Assembly (NCBI RefSeq): GCF_030232585.1
Contig: NZ_JASPJX010000008.1
Location: 52,566-116,565 of the forward strand
DNA length: 64,000 nt
Direction: 5' to 3'
Source: Corynebacterium sp. MSK008
Lineage (GTDB): Bacteria; Actinomycetota; Actinomycetes; Mycobacteriales; Mycobacteriaceae
Part shown: positions 44,734-54,893 of the stretch, one piece after another
How positions within the stretch are numbered: position 1 is the stretch's first letter
Layout of the letters: each line of letters opens with the position of its first letter
Position numbers and translations under genes: made by a program
The notes under the pieces: model-generated
Seen by the model: only the letters and a program-made list of their open reading frames with translations
Databases searched by the model: none
Told to the model about the DNA's origin: nothing

Positions 44734-45607
44734 TCAGGTGCGTGAGGCTTCCGCGATAGTGCCGATTGTTTCATCCAGGACAGCGTCGAATTCGCGGTCG
44801 TCCTGGGTGACGGTGAGCCCTTCGGTCAGGGCGCGGGAGAAACTGGCGACTATTCCGGGGTTGCGTGCCAGGCGAGCGTTAGCTTCCGCGCGAGTAGCCG
44901 CCTGATAGTGCCAGCACCCGCGGATGTTCCACGAGCTCGCGGTAGAAGTCATCAGTTTCGGGAAGCGTCAGTTTGAGGATGACCGCCTGGTCCTCCTTCA
45001 GCTGGTCGAGCTCTTTGCGCAGGGTCACCCGGAGCTGGTCTTCTACCTCGATCTTCCGGGGGCTGTGGATGTCGACCTCAGGCTCGACAATGGGTACCAG
45101 CCCGAACCGGAGGATCTGCTGAGCGATCGCGAACTGCTGCGCAACGACAGCGTCCACCCCCTCCCCGGGAAGCCTGATGAACGAGCGCATTTTGGTGCCG
45201 AACATGTGCTTGCTTACCGCACGCTCGAGCAGGTTGTCCAGATCAGGGAGGGGCTTCATGACCTGAGCCCCGTGGGTTTCTTCCGCCAGGCCCTTGTCAA
45301 TCTTGAGGAACGGCACAATGTCTTTGACTTTCCACAGATAATCCCCTGTAGGCATTCCCCCGATGTCGCGGTCCATTGTGTCCTCGAACAAAATCGCCCC
45401 GAGGATCCGGTCACCGTCGAAACTGGGGCTGGTAATGATGCGCGTGCGCATCTTATGCACCAGACCAAACATCTCCTCCCCACTGGAGTAGGCGTCCTCG
45501 TTGATCCCATAAAGTTTCAGCGCTTTCGGGGTACTGCCCCCGCTTTGATCCAACGCCGCGATGAAGCCGGTACCGGCCCTGACCTTGTCGTATTTTCCTA
45601 CGTCCAT
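44734..45607 (-). pseudogene. Class I fructose-bisphosphate aldolase, frameshifted near the 3' end
   Basis: Metal-independent aldolase of the short bacterial class I type. The upstream frame has [24 protein letters not shown] (Schiff-base region), P-I-V-E-P-E-V and K-L-T-L-P. It stops after A-L-S-G-G-Y-S-R at 44879. The next frame continues with E-A-N-A-R-L-A-R-N and A-S-F-S-R-A-L-T-E-G-L, the normal ending. About two bases (or one surplus base) near 44885-44892 explain the break. The truncated form lacks the last 50 residues, including S-R-A-L, and is probably inactive. Confidence 0.85.
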
Positions 45608-45741
45608 GAAACGTCCTTCCGCCTAGCGAGTTGTGACCATGTCGTGGAGCCCACTGTGCCCCGGTCCCAGGCAACTGTGCTCGTTGTCGTATCCCGGTAC
45701 GGTTCCAGTCCAGTTAGGTAAATACCGAGGATCTGCGTCAT
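45598..45741 (-). CDS. Possible 47-residue open frame upstream of the aldolase
   Basis: ATG 45741 has GGGGAAG upstream at good spacing. The frame ([10 protein letters not shown], ending R-R-K-D-V-S-W-T) stops inside the first codons of the aldolase gene, which would couple translation. No family is recognised and codon use is not decisive. It could be a leader peptide or chance. Confidence 0.22.
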   Translation of the reverse strand: MTQILGIYLTGLEPYRDTTTSTVAWDRGTVGSTTWSQLARRKDVSWT

Positions 45742-45858
45742 GACGGTTCTTCCCCGGTGGTGCCCGGCCAGCGTGGGTCTTCGGCAGCTGTGCTCTCCGC
45801 CGAAGGGAACCGGTCATGCTCCTGGCTTCGGCCTGCTTGGCAGACATCATGGGTTTTC

Positions 45859-46584
45859 TCACCTGGTTAGGTCCGGGGTAGATTTGTTCTGCAGGCCGCG
45901 TCGTGCCTCGAATAGGTCCGTTGACTCCCCACCGGCGAGTTCCACATACGCTCCCGCGCTCCCCAAGTAGATGGGTGGCGCAGTACTGGGGTGTAGTCGG
46001 ATCAGGAGACTATCGATGCTCAGGGCAACATCGATCAGGTGCCCGCGGTACTGGATCTGGAATTCCACTTTTTCCAGGTGGGTACGCAGTCGGGGATCGA
46101 AGGTAAGGGCGTTGGCTTCGGTCTGAAGACCGGCAAAAGAGCGGGTTAGGATATCCACCGTGCCCGCCATCGCACCCAGATGAATTCCTGCGCGGGTGGT
46201 TCCCTCCTGGGTGTCATCCAGGTCCGCGACCACGGCTTCGCGGAAAAGGGCCCAGGCCCGGTCCTCGTTGAAGCGGGAGAGCACCGAGGAATGGACCACC
46301 CGGCTGAGTGTGGATCCTTCTGAGCTGCGGGACACGTAGTACTCTACGGTGCGTTTCAGGTCAGTTTCGGAGAAGGAATAACCAAGCCTGCCGAGTTGGT
46401 TGATGACACCGGTTGGTCCCAACAGATAGATGAGCATCAGTACGTCGGCCTGTTTGGCCAGTTTATACCGATTGGTGGTGTCGTTTTCGGCTTCCAGGAT
46501 CAGGTCGAGCCGACCGATATTGCCGTACGATGTCAGTAACCGAAACCAAGCGCTGACCGCTATCCTGCGCATCGGCCCGCCCAC
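45859..46584 (-). pseudogene. Glycoside hydrolase family 65 (disaccharide phosphorylase) C-terminal fragment
   Basis: About 220 residues from the end of a protein normally of about 750-800. Recognisable parts are L-D-L-I-L-E-A-E-N, N-R-Y-K-L-A-K-Q-A-D-V-L-M-L, T-V-E-Y-Y, G-S-T-L-S-R-V-V-H and E-G-T-T-R-A-G-I-H-L-G-A-M-A-G-T, the family's substrate-side helices. The catalytic acid half is missing. The first 20 residues (M-G-G-P-M-R-R) do not fit, so homology begins near 46535 at a junction. The parent enzyme was probably a trehalose-, maltose- or kojibiose-type phosphorylase yielding sugar phosphates. Confidence 0.78.
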
Positions 46585-46727
46585 GGAGGATCCCTACCAC
46601 TGACACGTCAGAGTCCACTTTTTACGTACTGCGTTAACTTCTTGGGCCATCAGGGAAAGCGCATGAACAAAAACATGGTCTCCTCACCATTCGATGCTTC
46701 CCAGACCGGCTCCGAAACGTTGTTTAT

Positions 46728-47063
46728 ATGCACAAAATATCGATCGAGGCCCTCGCCCGCAAGCAACTTAAAGAGGCCGTCATCGCCCCTAGTGCTCGTG
46801 CCGCCGATACCGTCTTCGGCGGACACGAAAAAGTTCTGCGGCAGACCGTCGTCGGGATACGTCAGGGTGCCGAGCTCGGAGAGCGCGACAATCACGATGA
46901 ATCCACGATTTATGTCCTACAAGGGCGTGTCCAACTCAGGACGGGCGATGAGACCTGGATAGGTCGCAGCGGTGATCTGTTGATCGTGCCGCGATCTCGG
47001 CACAGCCTCGAGGCAATCGAGGACTCCGCTGTTTTGATCACCATTGCCAAACTGAAGCAATAA
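46728..47063 (+). CDS. Cupin-domain protein
   Basis: A 111-residue single-domain cupin. The metal motif region reads E-R-D-N-H-D-E-S-T-I-Y-V-L-Q-G-R-V and the second motif P-R-S-R-H-S-L-E-A-I, giving His ligands for a metal. Substrate unknown; small cupins of this type often act as detoxification or regulatory proteins. It stands alone between the GH65 fragment and ferredoxin gene. ATG 46728 gives the family start; no clear ribosome site is seen. Confidence 0.75.
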   Translation: MHKISIEALARKQLKEAVIAPSARAADTVFGGHEKVLRQTVVGIRQGAELGERDNHDESTIYVLQGRVQLRTGDETWIGRSGDLLIVPRSRHSLEAIEDSAVLITIAKLKQ

Positions 47064-47334
47064 GAAAGATAGGGACTTCCCCTGGGGTGTTTGAGCCCGC
47101 CGAGGGCCCGTTTTTCGCGGCGAGACCATGGACCGGCACCGTTCGATCACCGGCCTCCTGTCCCTGATGTTTGTACCAGCATGCGACGGTGACCAGCTGA
47201 CCGGTTCCACTATCCTTACCGCTACTGGCGGCGGGGGTAATCGAAGATATGTGCCCATTGGTGAAGGATCGGGGAGCTAGTAGGATGACAGTGAACCTAT
47301 TTTCCACGTCTTTATCCGTAGTATCGGAGATCCG

Positions 47335-47658
47335 ATGACCTACACAATCGCCCAGCCCTGCGTTGATGTCCTGGATCGAGCCTGCGTCGAAGAATGTCCC
47401 GTGGACTGCATTTACGAGGGCAAACGGATGCTCTACATCCACCCCGACGAGTGCGTCGACTGCGGTGCCTGCGAGCCCGTTTGCCCGGTTGAGGCCATCT
47501 TCTACGAAGACGATGTCCCAGACAAGTGGGTGGACTACATCGACGCTAACGCCGCCTTTTTCGACGACCTCGGTTCGCCAGGCGGTGCCGCCAGCCTGGG
47601 TCCGCAGGACTTCGACGTCCAGCTCGTCGCGGCGCTGCCGCCACAGAACCAGAACTAG
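47335..47658 (+). CDS. fdxA: 7Fe ferredoxin (FdxA type)
   Basis: A 107-residue ferredoxin. The N-terminal part has [11 protein letters not shown] (3Fe-4S site) and then [12 protein letters not shown] (4Fe-4S site), followed by the longer C-terminal extension of actinobacterial FdxA. Start M-T-Y-T-I-A-Q-P-C is canonical. Corynebacteria usually carry a core copy elsewhere, so this island copy may be a spare; copper attacks Fe-S clusters, which would make a spare useful. That role is inference. Confidence 0.92.
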   Translation: MTYTIAQPCVDVLDRACVEECPVDCIYEGKRMLYIHPDECVDCGACEPVCPVEAIFYEDDVPDKWVDYIDANAAFFDDLGSPGGAASLGPQDFDVQLVAALPPQNQN

Positions 47659-47667
47659 GACCTGATA

Positions 47668-48408
<741 letters not shown>

Positions 48409-48607
48409 GGTTGATGTTGCAGGTGGGGATGTGGTCAAGGTTGTTCAGTGGCGCGATCTTTTCGACCAGCAGCAACAGTGGCCATCAACCCGATAATGTC
48501 GCCGCCAGCAGCAGGACTCCGAAGCCTCCAGCCGGCAACAGGGGCGGTCAGAGTGGCCTGGCCGCCGTTCTCGACGGGGGTGTGGTGGCCGGGTCCCGGC
48601 CTGTCAC
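48409..48607 (-). pseudogene. Vitamin K epoxide reductase (VKOR)-like gene, truncated by the IS6-like end
   Basis: The frame starts at GTG 48607, overlapping the csoR stop (GTGA). It contains G-G-F-G-V-L-L-L-A-A-T-L-S-G and, after an in-frame TGA, W-P-L-L-L-L-V-E-K-I-A-P-L and I-P-T-C-N-I-N, which match the first helix and first-cysteine loop of bacterial VKOR. The match ends exactly where the IS end begins. Another TGA interrupts the N-terminus. VKOR proteins reoxidise quinone-linked disulphide machinery; this one is dead. Confidence 0.5.
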
Positions 48608-48945
48608 CGGGCGAAACGGGCGATAGCGTCGGTGACTTCCTGGAACTTGGCGTCGGCCTCCTCTCCTCCTAACTTGGCGGCGTCACGGACGCAGTGTTTC
48701 ATGTGGTCATCGAGTAGTCCCAGGGCAACGCTGCGTAGGGCAGCATTGACCGCGGAGATCTGGGTAAGGATGTCGATGCAGTACTGTTCCTCGTCGACCA
48801 TGCTGTGCAGGCCCCGGGCCTGTCCCTCGATGCGCTTGAGGCGGGCGAGATAGCGATCCTTGTCGTTGATGTAGCCATGGGTGGTGTGACAGGTGTCGGC
48901 CCCACCCGAGGAAGAAGCGGCCTGATCAGGGGTGCGAGTATCCAC
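48604..48945 (-). CDS. csoR: Copper-sensing repressor CsoR
   Basis: A 113-residue all-helical DUF156 repressor that leaves DNA when it binds Cu(I). Copper ligands appear as E-Q-Y-C-I-D-I-L and H-M-K-H-C-V (Cys, His, Cys). The core helix R-L-K-R-I-E-G-Q-A-R-G is well conserved. Start GTG 48945 has AGGAGA six bases upstream; the N-terminal 28 residues are longer than usual and contain an extra Cys/His pair (D-T-C-H-T-T-H). It lies behind copA on the same strand. Likely targets are the three operators at 41564, 52016 and 52173. Confidence 0.92.
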   Translation of the reverse strand: MDTRTPDQAASSSGGADTCHTTHGYINDKDRYLARLKRIEGQARGLHSMVDEEQYCIDILTQISAVNAALRSVALGLLDDHMKHCVRDAAKLGGEEADAKFQEVTDAIARFAR

Positions 48946-49033
48946 AATGGTCTCCTTGCTGAAAAAAGGGGGCAGGTATGTCCTGAGTCAGTTGCGGGTC
49001 GATCAGGATGGAAAGCCCGAGGGTATGGAATGA

Positions 49034-49061
49034 GGCGTGAGGACCTCATGGTCCCCACGCC
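49034..49061. terminator. Hairpin in the copA-csoR gap
   Basis: GGCGTGAGGACC (49034-49045) and GGTCCCCACGCC (49050-49061) pair at 11 of 12 positions around a 4-base loop. It lies in the 290-bp gap after copA and before csoR, and could end copA transcription or give partial read-through. No other feature is seen in that gap. Confidence 0.45.
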
Positions 49062-49235
49062 CTGTGGCGTTATTCGGATAAGTAGTCGGCAGATTGTCGG
49101 CCCGGAGGGGCCTGCCGGGTGGGGCCGGGGAGAGGTCAGGAGCAGGTACTTGGGGACGGAGGTCTGAGTGTGATTGGAGGGACTCAGCCACAGGAGGAGG
49201 ACACGGGGTTCCTTATCGCTAGCAAAGGATGCGGA

Positions 49236-51572
49236 TTAGGCGGTGACCGGCTGCCGCACGGAGGGGCGAGCGGGCTGCGGTGAGGAACTTGTGTTGTCGT
49301 GGGAGGACTTGAATCTACGCAGCGTGAGGGAGTTAGAGACCACGAACACCGAGGAGAAGCCCATCGCAATGCCCGCCAACCCCGGGTTGAGGAAACCGAT
49401 CGCGGCGACCGGGATCAGCACGACGTTGTAGGCGAACGCCCAGAACAGGTTGCCCTTGATGGTGCCCAGCGTGCGACGTGACAGACGGATGGCATCGCCC
49501 GCGGAGCGCAGGTCGTTGTTCATTAAGGTGATATCGGAGGCCTCGATGGCCACATCCGTGCCCGCCCCCATGGCCAGACCCAGATCGGCCTGGGCCAGGG
49601 CGGCCGCGTCATTGACGCCGTCGCCGACCATGGCGACCTTCTTGCCCTCATGTTGTAGCTTCTCGATGACCGCGACCTTGTCCTGCGGCATAACCTCGGC
49701 ACTCACGTTGGCCGCATCGATGCCCACCTCTTGGGCGACGGCGGCCGCGGCCTTCGCGTTATCGCCGGTGAGCAGGTACGGCCTCAACCCCAGCCTGCGG
49801 AACTGGGCGACCGCTTCCGCTGAGGAGTCTTTGATGACATCGCGCACCACGACCACACCGGCGGGCTGGTCATCGACGTAGACGGCCACCGGGGTCGCGC
49901 CCTGCGACTGTGCGTGGTCGAAGGCGGTGGTGAGGTCACGGGGCAGCTGGCCGGAGGGACGGCCGACGGTGACGACGTGACCCTTGACGGTGGCCGTGAC
50001 GCCCCGGCCGGCGGTGCTGTCGAAGTCGGTGGCCTCCTGGATGTTCCCGGAGCGCTCGGCCTCGGTGACAATCGCCTTGGCGATGGGGTGCTCGGAGCCT
50101 GCTTCGACGGCCGCCGACAAAGAGAGGACCTCGTTGTTGGTGTAGCCGTCGGCGGCGTGGACGCCGGTGACCGACATGACCCCGGAGGTGACGGTGCCGG
50201 TCTTGTCCATGACGATGGTGTCGACCTGGCGGGTGGATTCGAGGACCTCCGGGCCCCTGATCAACAATCCCAGCTGCGCGCCCCGGGAGGTGCCCACCAG
50301 CAGGGCGGTAGGGGTGGCCAGTCCCAGGGCGCATGGGCAAGCGATGATCAGCACCGCGACTGCGGCGGAAAAGGCCCAGTTCGCCCCGCTGCCGAGGGCG
50401 AGGTGGACGATCAGGGTGATGATGGAGACGACAATGACCGTCGGGACGAAGACCGAGGAAATCTTATCCACCAGGCGCTGGACCGGGGCTTTTTTCGCCT
50501 GGGCGTCAGTGACCAGCTTGGCCATCTGGGACAGCGTGGTCTCCGAACCTGTGCGGGTGACTTCGACCAGCAGTCGACCGGAGGTGTTGATCGTCGCGCC
50601 CGTGACCGGGGTGCCGGGGGCGGCCTCGACGGGAACGGACTCGCCGGTCAGCATCGACTCGTCGATGGCCGAGGTGCCCTCGATGACACGACCGTCGGTG
50701 GCGATCTTCTCACCCGGGCGGACGACGAAGACGTCACCGACTGTCAGCTGGGAGACCGGGACGCGGACTTCCTCACCGTCGCGGATCACCGCGGCGTCTT
50801 TCGCACCCATGTCCAGCAGGGACTTCAGCGCCGCGGAGGACTGGCCCTTGGCGCGGACCTCAAACCACCGGCCGAGCAACAGGAAGGTGATGACTACGGC
50901 GATGGTCTCGAGGTAGATGTGGTCCATGCCGTCATCGCGGGGCAGCAGGCTCATCTCCATGACCATGCCGGGGTGCCCGGCGTTGCCGAAAAACAAGGCC
51001 CACAGCGACCACAGATACGCAGCGGTAGTGCCCAGAGACACGAGTGTGTCCATCGTGGTCGAGCCGTGACGAAGGTTGGTTAAGGTCGCCCGGTGGAACG
51101 GGGCGCCACCGTAGAAGTAGATCAGGGTGGACATGACGAGCAGGGCCCACTGCCAATTCATGAACTGCAGGGACGGGATCATCGAGATCGCGACCACCGG
51201 AACGGAGAGGATCGTCGACCCGATCAGACGCGACTTCAGGTCTGTGGCCTCGGCCTCGCGGGCCTGTTCGTGGCGGTCACCGACCACCTCGGTGTCCTCC
51301 TCCGGGCCGCTATCCACGGCGGAGGCATGTTGATCCCCCATGGTGAACGCGTCGTACCCGGCACCCCGCACGGTTTCGATCAGCCGATCGGCGTCGACTT
51401 TGGTGGGGTCGTAACTGACGGAGGCGGATTCGGTGGCGAAGTTGACGGTGGCCTCCACGCCATCGAGCTTGTTGAGCTTGCGCTCCACCCGCCCTGAGCA
51501 CGACGTACAGGTCATGCCGGTGACGCCCAGATCGACCTGGAGTAGGTCAACCGACGGTTGAGTTTGAATCAT
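49236..51572 (-). CDS. copA: Copper-exporting P1B-type ATPase CopA
   Basis: A 778-residue Cu(I) pump. One N-terminal HMA domain (G-M-T-C-T-S-C, residues 19-25), eight membrane helices with the ion site A-C-P-C-A-L-G, actuator T-G-E-S, phosphorylation site D-K-T-G-T, the S-E-H-P-I-A-K motif and hinge G-D-G-V-N-D-A-A. The C-terminal region has N-x6-Y and M-x2-S-type residues (F-A-Y-N, G-F-S-S-V). It is intact, so it is the island's only working copper ATPase, since both copB copies are truncated. copZ lies 170 bp upstream. Confidence 0.95.
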   Translation of the reverse strand: MIQTQPSVDLLQVDLGVTGMTCTSCSGRVERKLNKLDGVEATVNFATESASVSYDPTKVDADRLIETVRGAGYDAFTMGDQHASAVDSGPEEDTEVVGDRHEQAREAEATDLKSRLIGSTILSVPVVAISMIPSLQFMNWQWALLVMSTLIYFYGGAPFHRATLTNLRHGSTTMDTLVSLGTTAAYLWSLWALFFGNAGHPGMVMEMSLLPRDDGMDHIYLETIAVVITFLLLGRWFEVRAKGQSSAALKSLLDMGAKDAAVIRDGEEVRVPVSQLTVGDVFVVRPGEKIATDGRVIEGTSAIDESMLTGESVPVEAAPGTPVTGATINTSGRLLVEVTRTGSETTLSQMAKLVTDAQAKKAPVQRLVDKISSVFVPTVIVVSIITLIVHLALGSGANWAFSAAVAVLIIACPCALGLATPTALLVGTSRGAQLGLLIRGPEVLESTRQVDTIVMDKTGTVTSGVMSVTGVHAADGYTNNEVLSLSAAVEAGSEHPIAKAIVTEAERSGNIQEATDFDSTAGRGVTATVKGHVVTVGRPSGQLPRDLTTAFDHAQSQGATPVAVYVDDQPAGVVVVRDVIKDSSAEAVAQFRRLGLRPYLLTGDNAKAAAAVAQEVGIDAANVSAEVMPQDKVAVIEKLQHEGKKVAMVGDGVNDAAALAQADLGLAMGAGTDVAIEASDITLMNNDLRSAGDAIRLSRRTLGTIKGNLFWAFAYNVVLIPVAAIGFLNPGLAGIAMGFSSVFVVSNSLTLRRFKSSHDNTSSSPQPARPSVRQPVTA

Positions 51573-51742
51573 CAGTGATCAGTCCTTCAGCAAACAGTGG
51601 TGAGGTGCATCTCCGAGGTCCCAAAAGGCCCGCCCACAGATGCACCGTCGGGGATATCGAACCGGCATGGCTGGGCCTGATGGGCATATCCAGCAGGGTT
51701 GGCCCGGCCGTGTCTACGTGAGGCGGGGACCGGGCCCAGGGA

Positions 51743-51952
51743 TTAGGGCTTGACGGTGTAGCCGGCTGTCGTGACAGCGGCGACAACATCGTCGTCGGTG
51801 AAGTTTTCACCCGTGACGGTCACCTGCCCGGTATCCACGGTGGCCTCCACCATGGTCACACCGGCGACCGCGCCGATCTCCTCCTCCACGGAGGACTTGC
51901 AGTGTCCACAGGTCATGCCTTCGATGATGTACTTCTTTGTTACGGCGCTCAT
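51743..51952 (-). CDS. copZ: Copper chaperone CopZ (HMA domain)
   Basis: A 69-residue single HMA domain with G-M-T-C-G-H-C near the N-terminus and the end A-G-Y-T-V-K-P. It delivers Cu(I) to CopA and probably to CsoR. ATG 51952 has AAGGAAAGGAT upstream. It is first in a copZ-copA-csoR row and sits 63 bp after a CsoR-type operator. Confidence 0.93.
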   Translation of the reverse strand: MSAVTKKYIIEGMTCGHCKSSVEEEIGAVAGVTMVEATVDTGQVTVTGENFTDDDVVAAVTTAGYTVKP

Positions 51953-52015
51953 CAGATGATCCTTTCCTTGATGTCCTGAGGGGCAGAAGTGGAGATGCCC
52001 CAACAACCTTCAACC

Positions 52016-52034
52016 TATACCCATGGGGGGTATC
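52016..52034. promoter_or_regulatory. CsoR-type operator upstream of copZ-copA
   Basis: TATACCCATGGGGGGTATC is an imperfect palindrome with the CsoR-type TACCC/GGGTA arms. It lies just upstream of copZ and 14 bp from the start of duplicated copy B, so it may also influence rightward transcription. Confidence 0.78.
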
Positions 52035-52172
52035 AGTCAAGGAGGTGCCCGGACCCGGTCGCGGAGCGGTGTTTGCCCTCCGCCTCCCACTGTCCCCTCC
52101 CGACAGCGAGGAGGCTGCTCGGTGACCACACCCTGCCCCGCGTAAGGGCCGTGCCCTCCACCCCTTGAAAAT

Positions 52173-52189
52173 GTACCCCCGGGGGGTAT
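52173..52189. promoter_or_regulatory. CsoR-type operator upstream of the HMA gene, copy B
   Basis: GTACCCCCGGGGGGTAT. Compared with copy A (C4 G7), this one has C5 G6 in the same 17 bases, making the core TACCCCC/GGGGGTA symmetric. Confidence 0.72.
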
Positions 52190-52236
52190 ATGCTAACGAG
52201 CGTTACCGCATCCCAACGACCCATAGGAGCTTTCCC

Positions 52237-52563
52237 ATGACCACCTCCCCGCCCCACCTCTTGCCGATGGCCTCCCACGGCTGCAGCTGTTGCGGACCCG
52301 CCTCACATGCCGACACCGCCTCCACCCCTGCCGCCAGCGACTCGTCAGCAGGAGGATCCTCCCCTAGCTACCAGGCCACCGGCCTGACCTGCGGGCACTG
52401 CGTGAAAAGCGTGACCCAGGCCCTTCAGGCCCTCCCCCAGGTCGACGACGTCCAGATTGATCTCGCTGCTGGTGGTGTTTCCACCGTCACGGTCACCGGT
52501 GCCATACCTCCGGAGATGGTTCGCCGGGCCATCGAAGAGGCCGGCTACACCGTCTTATCCTGA
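52237..52563 (+). CDS. HMA-domain copper-binding protein, copy B (cg3282-like)
   Basis: A 108-residue paralogue of the protein at 41627, with the same H-G-C-S-C-C-G-P N-terminal metal site and G-L-T-C-G-H-C motif. About six conservative changes, including A to V directly after the HMA cysteine pair. The ATG has TAGGAG upstream. The frame is open and all metal residues are retained, so both copies may be functional even though the downstream ATPase is lost. Confidence 0.85.
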   Translation: MTTSPPHLLPMASHGCSCCGPASHADTASTPAASDSSAGGSSPSYQATGLTCGHCVKSVTQALQALPQVDDVQIDLAAGGVSTVTVTGAIPPEMVRRAIEEAGYTVLS

Positions 52564-52618
52564 TCAGTTTTACCCATCATCTCGACCCCGACCGGGTTGA
52601 ACGGAAGGAACCCGCACC

Positions 52619-53056
52619 GTGACCATCTCCGAGCTGGTCGTCGACGGTGTCAACGACGCCCCCGCTCTGACCCGCGCGGAGGTCGGTATCGCCATCGGGG
52701 CCGGCACGGATGTGGCCATGGAATCCGCCGGAGTGGTCCTGGCCAGTGATGACCCGCGGGCAGTGCTGTCGATGATTGAGCTCTCGCAGGCCAGCTACCG
52801 CAAGATGATCCAGAACCTCATCTGGGCCTCTGGCTACAACATCCTCGCCGTACCGCTGGCCGCCGGCGTGCTCGCCCCGATCGGGTTCGTGCTGTCCCCG
52901 GCCATGGGCGCGATCTTGATGTCTGCCTCGACCATCGTGGTGGCCCTGAACGCCCAGCTGCTACGCCGCATTGATTTGGATCCGGCCCACCTGGCTCCGA
53001 CCGACGGGAAGGAGGAACACACCACGCCTACTCCGGCATCCACCGCCGTCCGCTGA
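52619..53056 (+). pseudogene. copB: Copper P-type ATPase CopB, internally deleted remnant (copy B)
   Basis: Keeps the true gene start (GTG with GGAAGGA upstream, M-T-I-S-E-L) fused in frame to the hinge G-V-N-D-A-P and the final two helices, 145 codons in all. Everything between, including the ion-binding helices and D-K-T-G-T, is deleted. The junction lies at 52634-52643. The last 374 bp are almost identical to copy A (one difference noted, at 52853). It could still make a small two-helix membrane peptide. Confidence 0.85.
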
Positions 53057-53147
53057 TAGTGTCTCTGCTTTCGTCGGTCCAGTCTGGACCAGTTCCAGCG
53101 AGTCCACTAAATGGGAGCCAGGCCCTAGGTAGCCGGTTTGATTACGG

Positions 53148-54701
53148 CTAGTTGTTGCGGGTCGTAGTGACCACCTTGCCCTCAACGCCCGGCCAGGTGC
53201 CGGCCTCGATCATGCGGTTTTTGCGCTCGACCCAGAAGTCGGCGTTCTTAATACCCAGCGCCTCGGGGTCGAAGTGCGGGTCGATGCCGGCCTTCTTCTG
53301 GCGGCGGTAGTCCCACAGGCACTTCAGTGCCGGGACCTGCAGGAAGATGATCGCCACGATGTTGAGCCACGCGGTCGCGCCGACACCGATGTCGCCGAGC
53401 GCCCAGGCGGTGCCCGGGGTGGTGGTCGCGCCGATGAACACGGCCACGAGGATCAGGGCGCGCAGGATCCAGATGATGGCCTTGCGGGTGCCTTCGTTCT
53501 TCACCCAGCGGTTCAGGTAGGTGAAGTTGGTCTCTGCCATGTAGTAGTACGCCAGCACGGTGGTGAAGGCGAAGAACATGATCGCCAGGGCGATAAACGA
53601 CGGGCCGAGGCCGGCGGAGAAGGAGTTCAGGCCTTCTTGGACGAAGCCGGGGCCGACAGGAATGCCGTCGGCAAGCGAGCCCTCGTAGATCAACGCACCG
53701 TCCTCGGACTGGCCCTCGAAGACCTTGTACATGTCGGTGGAGATGATGATGAAGGCGGTGGCGGAGCAGACGAACAGGGTGTCGATGTAAACAGCGAACG
53801 CCTGGACGAAGCCCTGCTTGGCCGGGTGGGAGACCTCGGCGGCCGCCGCGGACTGCGGGCCGGTGCCCTGGCCGGCCTCGTTGGAGTAGATGCCGCGCTT
53901 GACGCCCCACATGATGGCGGCGCCGAGCATGCCGGAGAATGCGGCCTCCTTGTCAAAGGCGGAGCGGACGATGGTGCCGAACACCTCCGGGATCTGGGAA
54001 GCGTTCGCGAACAGCACCACGATGGCGATGATGATGTAGATGCCGGCCATGAACGGCACCACCATGGAGGCAAAGTTCGCGATGCGCTTGACGCCGCCGA
54101 TGATGATGAACGCGAGAAGCACGGTCATGATCGTCGCGGAGACCCAGACGTTAACGCCCCATGCATTATCGACGGCTGCAGCCACGCCGTTGGCCTGGAT
54201 GCCCGGCAGGAAGTACGAGGTGGCCAGCAGCATGCACACCGAGAAGATGATTGCGTAGACCAGCATGAACGGCGCGGCCGCGGTGTGCTTGTAGGTCTTT
54301 TCGATGTAATAGGCCGGGCCGCCGCGGTACTCGCCGGTGTCGCGGTCCGTCTCCTTGTAGATCTGGGCCAGGCAGCACTCGATGAAGGAGGTGGCGGAGC
54401 CGAGCAAGGCCACCAGCCACATCCAGAACACCGCGCCCGGACCGCCGAACGCGATGGCGGTGGCCACGCCGGCGATGTTGCCCACGCCGACGCGGCCGGC
54501 CAGCGAGATCATCAGGGATTGGAACGAGGAAATGCCCTGCTCAGAGCTTTCGCCGGACTTGAGCTGCCTGATCATGTCCGGCAGGCAGCGGATCTGCAGA
54601 AACAGGGTGACGAGCGTGAAGTACGCGCCCGCACCAAGACAGAGATAGACGAGAGCGTTGGACCAAATCACACCGTTGAGGGTGTCGATAAAACCTTCCA
54701 C
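53148..54701 (-). CDS. Alanine/glycine:cation symporter (AGCS family)
   Basis: A 517-residue sodium-coupled amino acid transporter with about eleven membrane helices. Family motifs visible are S-L-A-G-R-V-G-V-G-N-I-A-G-V-A-T-A, G-G-P-G-A-V-F-W-M-W and S-N-E-A-G-Q-G-T-G-P. The usual substrates are alanine, glycine or glutamine. It is divergent from the YjiH-type gene and lies next to hut genes, so import of an amino acid tied to histidine or glutamate metabolism is possible. It marks the right border of the copper island. Confidence 0.92.
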   Translation of the reverse strand: MEGFIDTLNGVIWSNALVYLCLGAGAYFTLVTLFLQIRCLPDMIRQLKSGESSEQGISSFQSLMISLAGRVGVGNIAGVATAIAFGGPGAVFWMWLVALLGSATSFIECCLAQIYKETDRDTGEYRGGPAYYIEKTYKHTAAAPFMLVYAIIFSVCMLLATSYFLPGIQANGVAAAVDNAWGVNVWVSATIMTVLLAFIIIGGVKRIANFASMVVPFMAGIYIIIAIVVLFANASQIPEVFGTIVRSAFDKEAAFSGMLGAAIMWGVKRGIYSNEAGQGTGPQSAAAAEVSHPAKQGFVQAFAVYIDTLFVCSATAFIIISTDMYKVFEGQSEDGALIYEGSLADGIPVGPGFVQEGLNSFSAGLGPSFIALAIMFFAFTTVLAYYYMAETNFTYLNRWVKNEGTRKAIIWILRALILVAVFIGATTTPGTAWALGDIGVGATAWLNIVAIIFLQVPALKCLWDYRRQKKAGIDPHFDPEALGIKNADFWVERKNRMIEAGTWPGVEGKVVTTTRNN

Positions 54702-54893
54702 GGGACCCTCCTAAAGGGGTATGTGCTGGGAGTATTTTTCGGGAAACCTTGCAGGTATCTAGAAAACATAGGCCATCCGGTTGTGCTTTGGGTCACTTTC
54801 GGTGTAAAAATTATGCGCCGACACCGAAAACATTCCGTTCTGCGCGACATCCGCAGGGTTTGCGGTGCTGAACGCAACAGATGGAAGGACACA

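Larger units (their letters stand above)
52048..52597 (+). repeat. Segmental duplication, copy B
   Basis: Matches 41439-41987 with few substitutions. The left 80 bp are the 3' end of copS with no kinase attached, showing that copS-copZ-like-copB order came first and this copy was moved or duplicated. Beyond 52597 it keeps the original copB start region that copy A lacks. Confidence 0.9.

Noticed and set aside
48409..48607. In-frame TGA codons in the VKOR-like fragment as selenocysteine or recoding
   Set aside because: No SECIS-like structure, two TGA codons and a truncated gene; decay is simpler.
53274..54893. N-terminal extension of the YjiH-type frame
   Set aside because: Runs antisense through the AGCS symporter; the family start at 54894 has its own ribosome site.
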